In this document: one piece after another, positions 52,186 to 60,480 of the stretch
Layout: every line of letters begins with the position of its first letter
How positions within the stretch are numbered: the first letter of the stretch is position 1
Assembly (NCBI GenBank): GCA_051251645.1
Contig: JBPOEY010000005.1
Coordinates: 1 to 64,000, forward strand
DNA: 64,000 bases
Origin: Litorimonas sp051251645
GTDB taxonomy: Bacteria > Pseudomonadota > Alphaproteobacteria > Caulobacterales > Maricaulaceae
Direction of reading: 5' to 3'
Program-made: the position numbers and the translations under genes
Notes under the pieces: generated by a model
What the model saw: the letters and a program-made list of their open reading frames with translations, nothing else
Databases searched by the model: none
What the model was told of the DNA's origin: nothing

Positions 52186-55122
52186 ATGATCATGCGAACA
52201 GGGATGAAATCTATATTAATGTCGGGGGCGGCGGCGATGGCCATAGCGCCAGCGGCATTCGCGCAAGATGCGGAACCAGTCGACGAGATCATCGTGGTCG
52301 GAACCCAGATTAAAGGGTCAGATATCGCAGGTATTTTGCCCGTCACGGTTTTGAGCGAAGCGGACATCGAAGTCACGGGCGCGGTGAGTGGCGACGAACT
52401 CTTAGAATCGATTCCTCAACTGGGCAGTGTCACGTTCAGGGAAGGTAATTTTACGGGCGTCAATGGCGCCCGCGGCGATGTCGGTTCGGTTAACTTGCGT
52501 GGCGTTGGGGACGGCAACACGCTTGTTTTACTTAACGGTCGCCGTTTGGTGAATCATCCAGGGACGCAGGCGGTCAATCAGACGCCGGTTGTTTCCGTTA
52601 ACTCAAATGCTCTGCCAGTTACGGGTATCCAACGGATCGAAGTGCTCAGAGATGGCGCGTCGGCAGTTTATGGGACTGATGCCGTTGCAGGCGTCATTAA
52701 TACGATCCTTGATGATGACTATGAAGGTGGGCGCTTCGAAATTCGGTTTGGCGCCTCTGAGGGAACAAGCCTGAATGAGCTGAGCGGGTCATTTAAATAC
52801 GGTAAGAACTTCAATGACGACCGGACCAACTTCTCAGTTTTCGGCAATGTAATGTTCCGCAATGGTATGCCCGCGACTGATTTGCGAAACTCCTCGACAG
52901 AGGATTTGCGCCCGTTTTTCGAGGGGACACCGTTTGAAGGTGACACGCAACTTCGCAACACGTCAACGCAAACACAGTTTGGTGAGTTTGAGACGTTGGC
53001 GGGCGAGCCGCGCATTGCGGGCGTTGGCGATGATGATTTCCATATTCAACCGGATTCGTTTTCCGGATGCCGAGGGCCGGATATCGGCGGCGGCGTTTGT
53101 GTGGATAATGGTGGCTCCATCGACACCGCCTTGCGGCTGGATCGGGCGCGATATCGCGACATTGTTGGGGACACAGATCGCTACAATTTGATCGCCTTTG
53201 CTAATCACGAGTTCCAAAGTGGAATGGAATTCTTTGGCGAAGCCTCTTTCTATCGCTCCGATTATTCGAGGCAGCGCGAAACAGCTGCGATTTTATCGAG
53301 TGCGCGCATCGTGATTCCCGACACCGCCTTCTATAATCCCTTTGGCCAGTCCATTCGTATTATGGATTTGCGCCCATTAGATGCTGGCCCGCGCGTTGCG
53401 AATGTTACGAATGAGAGTTTCCGGCTACTCGGTGGTTTCCGCGGTGTTATGGGGAATTGGGACTGGGAGGCCGCAGCTCTTCATTCTGAGTCAGAAACAA
53501 ACGACGTCACGAACAGGGTCAGCAACACCTTGTTCCAAGAAGCTATCGCGCGCACAGATGCGTCCGCTTACAACCCATTCTTGGGCGGTAATCGCGCTGA
53601 TTTTAGCGCCACGAATTTTGGGAACGATCAAGCGACAATTGATGGTTTTGTTGTCGATGTTCGGCGCGACGGAAAGACAACGCTGACGCTCGCAGATGCA
53701 AAAGCGTCGAACGCATCCCTCTTCAGCCTTCCCGCCGGGGATGTTGGGGCGGCCGTAGGCGTTGAGTGGCGGCATGAAAGTTACCAAGATGATCGGGATG
53801 ATCGTTTGGACGGCACGACCACATTCACGGATATGGTCACAGGCGTAACAGTTCTGTCCGATGTAATGGGGTCCAGTCCAACGCCCGATACAAATGGTGA
53901 TCGGGATGTGTTCTCTGCCTTCGCGGAGCTGGCTATTCCGCTCGTCAGTCCGGAAATGGATATTCCGCTCGTTCACTCGTTAGATATGCAACTCGCGGCG
54001 CGCGCAGAGAGCTATTCCGATGTGGGGGAAGTATTGAAGCCTAAAATAGCCATGTCATGGAAGCTCTTTGAGCAATTCCAGTTCCGTGGGGCTTACTCTG
54101 AAGGGTTTAGGGCGCCAAACCTTGAGCAGATCAATGCAACGGCTATTCGTCGGATTAATACGGGCCGTGAAGATTGGATCCTCTGTGAAGCCATATCGCG
54201 AGCAAATGGGACCCCGTTTGATACGGGTGATTGTGATAGCGTCTCCGTCGAAGGAGTTCGCAGCGGTGGACCTGATCTCAAACCGGAATCCAGCGTCAAC
54301 TACTCAGTCGGGGCGGTTTTTGAACCAACGAATGATATTGTGCTGACCGTTGATTGGTGGCGCATTGAGCAAGACGGGCTGGTTGGGCTCTTCTCTGACC
54401 AGAACGAAATTACATTAGACTACCTCTTGCGGACCCAAGGAAGTTCAAATCCGAATGTCGTCCGCGATACACCTGATGCGGGCGATGCCGCTATATATAC
54501 AGCGGCGGGCCTCACGCCTGCAGGTGAAATACTGACGGTGCAGCAGCCGTTTACAAATCTCGACCCCCGCGAAACGGAAGGTCTTGATTTCGGTCTTCAA
54601 TATCGTCTTGATACTGACAAGTTCGGTGACTTTAGATTCAAAGCCAATGCCGCGCAAATCCGGAAGTTTTTCCAAACACCATCCGCAAGAGCTTTGGAAA
54701 TTATCAATGCGGTTGAACAAGGCGAGATCAATAATTCGGTCGACGTCGTCGCTCAACAAAGCTTCATTCAACGAAACGGAAACCCTGAGTGGCGTTATAC
54801 TGGGTCGATGACGTGGCGTGGCGGACAATGGGGTGCGGGTGTGTTTTACCGCTATGTTGGAGATGTTGTTGATACGTCAGTTCAAGCGGGAGATTTTGAC
54901 TCGCTGCCGATTGACTCCTTCACCACCGTCAACCTCTATGCGGACTATAGATTCGATGATCCAAGAGACGGAATATTTGAAGACGTTCGTATTCGGTTTG
55001 GCGTTCGCAACGTCGAAAATAATAAGCCTCCGATCGCCGATGAATTCGCCAGAGGTTACATAACCTCGATCCACTCCAATCGGGGTCGGTATTGGTACGG
55101 GACAGTTAGAAAGTCGTTCTAA
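52186..55122 (+). CDS. TonB-dependent outer-membrane receptor
   Basis: A 978-aa receptor. The ATG at 52186 is preceded by GAGGGGA and gives a signal peptide ending in PAAFAQDA. A TonB-box-like DEIIVVGTQI, plug motifs LVLLNGRRLV and SAVYGTDAVAGVIN, and a beta-barrel that ends in YWYGTVRKSF follow. It is the import gene of a catabolic locus whose products suggest peptides with D-residues. Confidence 0.95.
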   Translation: MIMRTGMKSILMSGAAAMAIAPAAFAQDAEPVDEIIVVGTQIKGSDIAGILPVTVLSEADIEVTGAVSGDELLESIPQLGSVTFREGNFTGVNGARGDVGSVNLRGVGDGNTLVLLNGRRLVNHPGTQAVNQTPVVSVNSNALPVTGIQRIEVLRDGASAVYGTDAVAGVINTILDDDYEGGRFEIRFGASEGTSLNELSGSFKYGKNFNDDRTNFSVFGNVMFRNGMPATDLRNSSTEDLRPFFEGTPFEGDTQLRNTSTQTQFGEFETLAGEPRIAGVGDDDFHIQPDSFSGCRGPDIGGGVCVDNGGSIDTALRLDRARYRDIVGDTDRYNLIAFANHEFQSGMEFFGEASFYRSDYSRQRETAAILSSARIVIPDTAFYNPFGQSIRIMDLRPLDAGPRVANVTNESFRLLGGFRGVMGNWDWEAAALHSESETNDVTNRVSNTLFQEAIARTDASAYNPFLGGNRADFSATNFGNDQATIDGFVVDVRRDGKTTLTLADAKASNASLFSLPAGDVGAAVGVEWRHESYQDDRDDRLDGTTTFTDMVTGVTVLSDVMGSSPTPDTNGDRDVFSAFAELAIPLVSPEMDIPLVHSLDMQLAARAESYSDVGEVLKPKIAMSWKLFEQFQFRGAYSEGFRAPNLEQINATAIRRINTGREDWILCEAISRANGTPFDTGDCDSVSVEGVRSGGPDLKPESSVNYSVGAVFEPTNDIVLTVDWWRIEQDGLVGLFSDQNEITLDYLLRTQGSSNPNVVRDTPDAGDAAIYTAAGLTPAGEILTVQQPFTNLDPRETEGLDFGLQYRLDTDKFGDFRFKANAAQIRKFFQTPSARALEIINAVEQGEINNSVDVVAQQSFIQRNGNPEWRYTGSMTWRGGQWGAGVFYRYVGDVVDTSVQAGDFDSLPIDSFTTVNLYADYRFDDPRDGIFEDVRIRFGVRNVENNKPPIADEFARGYITSIHSNRGRYWYGTVRKSF

Positions 55123-55257
55123 GGCGCTGACGCTTTAAACTCCTTGCGTCGATGCGTATCCCAAGCGCGTCGACGCAAACAGCTCAACAATTAAACCCAA
55201 AAATTCTCGCCATTTGGCGGGGGAACAATCCCTATTGTCTGCAACGGAGGAAAGATC

Positions 55258-56439
55258 ATGAAAATCTGTGTCCTCGGCGCAGGCGTGGTGGGAGTCGCGA
55301 CGGCGTTTGCTTTGTCGCGACTGGGCCATGCGGTCGAAGTCATTGAACGCGCCGACACAGTTGCTGCAGGGGCAAGCCACGCGAACGGCGCGCAACTGTC
55401 TTGGTCGCATACCGACCCGCTTGCGAGTCCAGCGATAATTAGAAAGTTACCGGGGTTTCTCTTGGGGTTTGACCCGGCGATGAGAATATACCCTTCGCCA
55501 AACGCACAGTTCATAAAATGGAGTCTTTCGTTTCTGCGGCACTGCCGGTCAGATTGGTTTGAAACTGGACGTCAAGACAGACACAGGTTGGCCGAAGAGT
55601 CACGGCACGCGCTCGCCAGCTTCGAGCGTGAACAGAACGGAGAGACCCTGATGCGAACGGGGACTGGTAAAATCGTCCTCGCGCAAACACGGAGACAGCA
55701 GCGCGCTATGCAAAGCTCTGAAAACTACCGCTCAGCCGAGGACTGTGTTGGGATCGAACCTGCACTGGGCTCGTGGACGGGCGCTAATTTAGGCGGTCTC
55801 TACGCGCCTGACGACTGCGCGGTAAATCCGGTCCATTTTTGTGAACGATTAAAAGACGTCGCGCAGACAGAATTTGGGGCCAATTATCGTTTCGGCGAAA
55901 CCGTGCAATCCATATCTACGCACCATGGCCGTGTGACGGGGATCGTGACAGATCGCCAACAAACAGATTGCGATGCGATTGTGGTGTGTTTGGGTAATCA
56001 AGCGAATGAATTATTAGGTCCTCTTGGGCTGTCGCTACCGATCTGTTCGGTGCGGGGCTATAGTGTGACGCTTCCTGCAAAGGCAGCCGCCCCTAAAGCC
56101 AGCGTGACAGATTTGACTCACAAAATTGTTTTCGCCAACCTCGGTGATAAAGTTCGCATTGCTGGCTTTGCCGACATTAATGCGCCCCAATGGCGGTCGT
56201 CAAAAAGGATAGAGACCCTCCTCGATATCGCGCAATCCTGTTGGCCGGATATTGCTCATTATGAGGCGGATCCGTCGCCGTGGTCCGGCGCTCGCCCGAT
56301 GACGCCGTCGGGCATTCCCATTATTGGCGAAACATCCACTCAAGGCTTGTTCCTGAACGCGGGGCATGGTTCCCTTGGCTACACATTCGCCGCAGGCAGT
56401 GCCATGCGTATCGCCGAACAGATGGGAGGTCTCCAATGA
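55258..56439 (+). CDS. DadA-like D-amino-acid dehydrogenase
   Basis: A 393-aa FAD-dependent oxidoreductase of the DAO fold. The N terminus MKICVLGAGVVGVATA is the dinucleotide-binding loop, and HANGAQLSWSHTDPLASP resembles the FAD/substrate region of DadA. The strong GGAGG site precedes it. Late SGARPMTPSGIPIIGET and NAGHGSLGYTFAAGS are typical. It oxidises a D-amino acid to a keto acid; which one is not shown. Its stop overlaps the M14 gene (ATGA). Confidence 0.9.
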   Translation: MKICVLGAGVVGVATAFALSRLGHAVEVIERADTVAAGASHANGAQLSWSHTDPLASPAIIRKLPGFLLGFDPAMRIYPSPNAQFIKWSLSFLRHCRSDWFETGRQDRHRLAEESRHALASFEREQNGETLMRTGTGKIVLAQTRRQQRAMQSSENYRSAEDCVGIEPALGSWTGANLGGLYAPDDCAVNPVHFCERLKDVAQTEFGANYRFGETVQSISTHHGRVTGIVTDRQQTDCDAIVVCLGNQANELLGPLGLSLPICSVRGYSVTLPAKAAAPKASVTDLTHKIVFANLGDKVRIAGFADINAPQWRSSKRIETLLDIAQSCWPDIAHYEADPSPWSGARPMTPSGIPIIGETSTQGLFLNAGHGSLGYTFAAGSAMRIAEQMGGLQ

Positions 56440-57668
56440 AGACAGTTAAACGATTTGTTCTGTGCGGCACGATTGCGCTGGCGGGATGCACGACAGTGCC
56501 GGCGCAGGTCGATAAAGCCGCCCCCTTGCTTATGGGTGAGACGATATTATGCGAAACGGCAGAGGTCGCCATACGGTCCGGATATACCGCGTCCCGCGCC
56601 AATGCGTGTGAGACTCTCTCACAACGTCGTTTCGTCATTGATATTCGTCCGGAGGCGTTCCTCGACCCGGAAGGGAAGACAATCAACAACAGCCCTTGGT
56701 ACGGCTTTCGCGTTGCGCCGAAAACCACAGGGACAGTGCGCGTGCGTCTGGATTATAAAGGCGGATCGCATCGGTATGATCCGAAAACCAGTCGCGATGG
56801 TCAGACGTGGAATCGCCTTTCAAAAGATCGTGTGACGGAGGTTTCCGACGAGTCTGTTGAACTGCGTTTGAATCCTGGCGCAGCCCCACTGTTTGTCTCA
56901 GCGCAGGAAATTTTTGCGCCCGCAGCGCATAAGGCTTGGACGCAAAAAATCGGAACCCGGGACGATGCAACGGTTTCCGAAATTGGGAAATCCGCGCGAG
57001 GAACGCCACTCTTGCAAATCGATATTCAAACGGAGCCTGATACAGATAAACCCTATGTCGTTTTAATAGGTCGCCAACACCCGCCAGAGGTGACAGGCGC
57101 CTACGCCTTGATACCCTATGTTGAGACCGTCCTGAATGGGTCGGATTTGTCGGAGCAGTTTCTCAAGAAATTCAACTTGCTGGTCATACCGATGATGAAC
57201 CCTGACGGTGTTGAAGATGGGAACTGGCGTTTTAATACGGGAGGCATGGACCTAAACCGCGATTGGGGGCCGTTTACGCAACCCGAAACCCAAGCGGTTC
57301 GTTCAGCCTTGGAGCGGTTTCACGCCGAGGAAGATAAGATCATCTTTTTCCTCGACTTTCATTCAACCAAGCGCAACTTGCTGTACACGCAAGCGGATGA
57401 TGAACCGACAAACCCGCCTATGTTTACCCGCGATTGGCTGACCGCTGTTGAGGGACGACTCGATGACGCGGACTATCCATTCACACGCGAAGCACAGCAT
57501 AATTCGGGACGTCCGATTTCAAAAAACTACATGTATGAGAGCTTCGGCGTTCCCGCCATCACCTATGAAGTCGGCGATGAAACGCCCCGCCCTGCGATCA
57601 GCCAAGCTTCGGATGTATTCTCTGAGGAAATGATGCGGCTTCTTTTGATCCACTCAGAGGCTCCATGA
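56436..57668 (+). CDS. M14-family zinc carboxypeptidase-like lipoprotein
   Basis: A 410-aa exported peptidase. The ATG at 56436 (with GGGAGG upstream) gives a lipoprotein signal ending in LAGC, whereas the frame from 56280 lacks it. The zinc site is H and E of GRQHPPEVTG and the His of DFHSTKRN; the catalytic Glu lies in TYEVGDETP. An N-terminal beta domain (about residues 30-170) precedes the catalytic part. M14 relatives include gamma-D-glutamyl-diamino acid peptidases. It overlaps both neighbours by ATGA. Confidence 0.88.
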   Translation: MKTVKRFVLCGTIALAGCTTVPAQVDKAAPLLMGETILCETAEVAIRSGYTASRANACETLSQRRFVIDIRPEAFLDPEGKTINNSPWYGFRVAPKTTGTVRVRLDYKGGSHRYDPKTSRDGQTWNRLSKDRVTEVSDESVELRLNPGAAPLFVSAQEIFAPAAHKAWTQKIGTRDDATVSEIGKSARGTPLLQIDIQTEPDTDKPYVVLIGRQHPPEVTGAYALIPYVETVLNGSDLSEQFLKKFNLLVIPMMNPDGVEDGNWRFNTGGMDLNRDWGPFTQPETQAVRSALERFHAEEDKIIFFLDFHSTKRNLLYTQADDEPTNPPMFTRDWLTAVEGRLDDADYPFTREAQHNSGRPISKNYMYESFGVPAITYEVGDETPRPAISQASDVFSEEMMRLLLIHSEAP

Positions 57669-59233
57669 AAAACGTCCTCCTGTTACCCGCGTTGCTGCTC
57701 GCGTCCTGCGCCAGTGTCATTCAGGCCGACACGCTCATCGTGAACGGCACTGTTTTTACCGGTGAAAACAAGGACGGTATGATTACGTCCGTGGCCATAA
57801 AGGACGACCGGATTATCCGTGTTGGACCGCAATCGCGAGTGAAAGCCGCGCGGATCATTGACGCGATCGGCCTCTATGTAATGCCGGGATTTATCGACCC
57901 CCACACACACAGCCTGTCAGACCTAACATCCGAAGACCCTGCGCACCGCCGAAACGACAATTATTTGTTTCAAGGGGTGACAACCGTTGTGAACGGCAAT
58001 GATGGGTTTGGGGACCCAGACATTGGGGGGCAGCTGACCAAACTTGATGGGCTGACCATTGGCACCAACACGGCACTGTTCGTCGGTCACGGGGCTTTGC
58101 GGCAATCGGTTGTAGGAGGCGCAGACCGCGCCCCGACCGATACGGAAATGAAGACAATGATTGAGATCGTCACGCGCGGGATGGAGGACGGCGCGCTCGG
58201 TTTGTCGACGGGGCTTTTTTATGCGCCGGGTAGTTTCTCCAAAACGGACGAAGTCATCGCCCTTGCACGCGCAGCCTCAGACGGAGGGGGTATTTATGAC
58301 AGTCATATTCGCGACGAATCTAACTATTCAATTGGGCTCTTGGCCGCCATTGAAGAGGTGATTCAGATTGCAGGGAATGCCAATATTCCCGCGAATATTG
58401 CCCATATTAAAGCCCTTGGCACAGATGTTTGGGGACAAAGCGAGCGTATCATTGAGAGAATTGAGGATGCGCGAAGTCACGGCTTGTCAATCACAGCGGA
58501 TCAATATCCGTGGCGTGCCTCTGGGACTCGTATTTCTAATGCTCTGCTGTCCCGTTGGGTCAAGACTGGCACAAATCAGGATTACAAAGCGCGGCTGGAT
58601 AATCCGGCCTTAGCGGAGCGGATCGCGTTAGACATAGCTGAGAATTTACGACGACGAGGCGGGCCAGACTCCATCCTCATAACGGCCGGTTTGTCTGAAA
58701 ACTTTCCTTCGGATTGGGTCGGTAAAACGCTCACCGAAATATCCGATATTGAAACCACTGACCCCGTTAGTATTGCCCTTCAGATTGCGAAGATCGGGGA
58801 CGCTCGTATCGCCTCGTTCAATATGAACCCTGACGATATGAAAGCCTTCATGACCCAAGATTGGGTTATGACGAGCTCTGACGGCAGCACAGGTCATCCG
58901 CGGAAATATGCCAGCTATCCAAAGAAGTTTAGGGACTATGTTGTCGATGAAAAATGGATTTCGACGCCAGCCTTTGTTCGCAGCAGTACCGGATTAGTCG
59001 CAGACACATTCGGGTTTTGCGATAGAGGTTACCTCAAGACAGATTATGCGGCGGATATTATTGTTATCGATCCTGAGCTATTCGCTCCGAGGGCGGATTT
59101 CCAAAACCCGGGGCGATTATCAGAAGGTGTTCGGTTTGCATTTCTCAATGGTGTCTTGGCTATTGATGACGGGCTGGCGACAGGTGCGCTCGCGGGGCGT
59201 GCAATAAGACGATGTGACGGAAACAAAGGGTAG
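57665..59233 (+). CDS. N-acyl-D-amino-acid deacylase-type amidohydrolase, lipoprotein
   Basis: A 522-aa amidohydrolase. The N-terminal signal ends in LLASC, so it is likely lipid-anchored, unusual for this enzyme class. D-aminoacylase motifs are GFIDPHTHS, GALGLSTGLFYAPG, YDSHIRDES, ANIAHIKALG, ITADQYPW and SSDGSTGHPRKYASYP. It cleaves N-acyl-D-amino acids or peptides with D-residues; the exact substrate is unknown. It starts in the stop codon of the M14 gene. Confidence 0.9.
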   Translation: MKNVLLLPALLLASCASVIQADTLIVNGTVFTGENKDGMITSVAIKDDRIIRVGPQSRVKAARIIDAIGLYVMPGFIDPHTHSLSDLTSEDPAHRRNDNYLFQGVTTVVNGNDGFGDPDIGGQLTKLDGLTIGTNTALFVGHGALRQSVVGGADRAPTDTEMKTMIEIVTRGMEDGALGLSTGLFYAPGSFSKTDEVIALARAASDGGGIYDSHIRDESNYSIGLLAAIEEVIQIAGNANIPANIAHIKALGTDVWGQSERIIERIEDARSHGLSITADQYPWRASGTRISNALLSRWVKTGTNQDYKARLDNPALAERIALDIAENLRRRGGPDSILITAGLSENFPSDWVGKTLTEISDIETTDPVSIALQIAKIGDARIASFNMNPDDMKAFMTQDWVMTSSDGSTGHPRKYASYPKKFRDYVVDEKWISTPAFVRSSTGLVADTFGFCDRGYLKTDYAADIIVIDPELFAPRADFQNPGRLSEGVRFAFLNGVLAIDDGLATGALAGRAIRRCDGNKG

Positions 59234-59235
59234 TT

Positions 59236-60444
59236 ATGCTGAATAAGCTGATCGCATTGGGGCTTTTATTGGGCCTCACCGTCGGGCTGAGTGCTTCGAT
59301 GACGGACAGCCCTATTCTGCACGCGATTGCGCGTGAATCCGCGCCATTAGGCAAGCTCTTCATTAATGCGATCAAAATGATCGTGATACCATTAGTGGTC
59401 GCGATTATTTTCTCCAGTGTGGCGCGGCTCGGTGATGTTAGAAAGCTGGGAAAAATTGGCGGGACAACCTTAGCTTTTTACTGGGTCACCCTCGTGCCTG
59501 CGATCCTAATTGGGATGGGAGTGATGACGCTAGGACTAAGGTTTGTGCCGGAAATGGCGACGCCCCCTGTTGATGATCTACCGATCCCACAATTACAGAG
59601 CATAACCGACTTTATCGTCAACTTAGTGCCATCAAATCCCATTGCTGCGGCGGCAGACGGCGCAATTTTACCATTGATTGTGTTTACGGCCTTGTTCGCG
59701 GCGGCGGCCGGGACATTACCGCTAGAGCGCAGAGAGCGAATGATTGCCAGTGCGGAAGATATTAGTGACGCGCTGATCAAGCTGGTTTGGTGGATCTTGT
59801 TTTGTGCCCCGATTGGGGTGTTTGGTCTTATTGCGCCCGCGACGGCTCAAATGGGGTGGGGAATCATCCAAAGCCTGGGCGTGTTCATCATCAGTGTCTC
59901 CTTGGCGCTCGTAATTTTTGTGGCTGTCGTCTATTTGCCACTTCTTTTATTTCTCGCCAAGATTGGCCCCGTCAGATTTTTTACAGGGATATTAGGCGCA
60001 GCGTCGATTTCTTTTTCTACGACAAGTACGGCGGCCGCGATTCCCGTCACGCTGGAAGAAGTCACGAATAACTTGGATGTGTCAGAGACCACGGCAGACC
60101 TTCTCGTGCCGTTGGGGGCCTCCATCTACCGTCCGGGAAGCGCTCTGTTCCAGGGGGCGTCCATCGTCTTTTTGGCGCATATTTACGGGGTCCCAATCGC
60201 ATTGGGGACAATCGGAGCTGTTCTTTTGGCGACATTCCTCGTGTCGTTGACTGTTGCGCCAGTCCCGTCTTCGAGCGTGGTCACGATGGCGCCTGCGCTA
60301 GACGCGATCGGTGTGCCTGTGGCTGGGTTAGCGCTCATGCTGGGGATTGACAGAATTCCCGACATGCTGCGCTCTGTCGTGAATTTGGTCGGCCAAATTA
60401 CAGCGACGGTCCTCGTGGATGGCGGGGGATCAAAGCCGGATTAA
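59236..60444 (+). CDS. dicarboxylate/amino acid:cation symporter (DAACS)
   Basis: A 402-aa inner-membrane symporter of the GltP/DctA family with about eight hydrophobic segments and two re-entrant loops. Landmarks are the Ser/Thr-rich SFSTTSTAAAIPVTLE, KMIVIPLV near the N terminus, and the substrate-binding helix region TVAPVPSSSVVTMAP. It is two bases after the D-aminoacylase gene and likely moves glutamate, aspartate or a dicarboxylate made by that pathway. Confidence 0.93.
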   Translation: MLNKLIALGLLLGLTVGLSASMTDSPILHAIARESAPLGKLFINAIKMIVIPLVVAIIFSSVARLGDVRKLGKIGGTTLAFYWVTLVPAILIGMGVMTLGLRFVPEMATPPVDDLPIPQLQSITDFIVNLVPSNPIAAAADGAILPLIVFTALFAAAAGTLPLERRERMIASAEDISDALIKLVWWILFCAPIGVFGLIAPATAQMGWGIIQSLGVFIISVSLALVIFVAVVYLPLLLFLAKIGPVRFFTGILGAASISFSTTSTAAAIPVTLEEVTNNLDVSETTADLLVPLGASIYRPGSALFQGASIVFLAHIYGVPIALGTIGAVLLATFLVSLTVAPVPSSSVVTMAPALDAIGVPVAGLALMLGIDRIPDMLRSVVNLVGQITATVLVDGGGSKPD

Positions 60445-60452
60445 GTTGACCA

Positions 60453-60466
60453 TAGACTTAAGTCTA
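60453..60466. promoter_or_regulatory. perfect 14-bp palindrome before the CapA-like gene
   Basis: TAGACTTAAGTCTA reads the same on both strands. It lies in the 36-base spacer between the symporter and CapA-like genes, immediately upstream of its AAAGGAG ribosome site. An operator or a small RNA hairpin are both possible. Confidence 0.45.
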
Positions 60467-60480
60467 AAGGAGTTTGAGTT

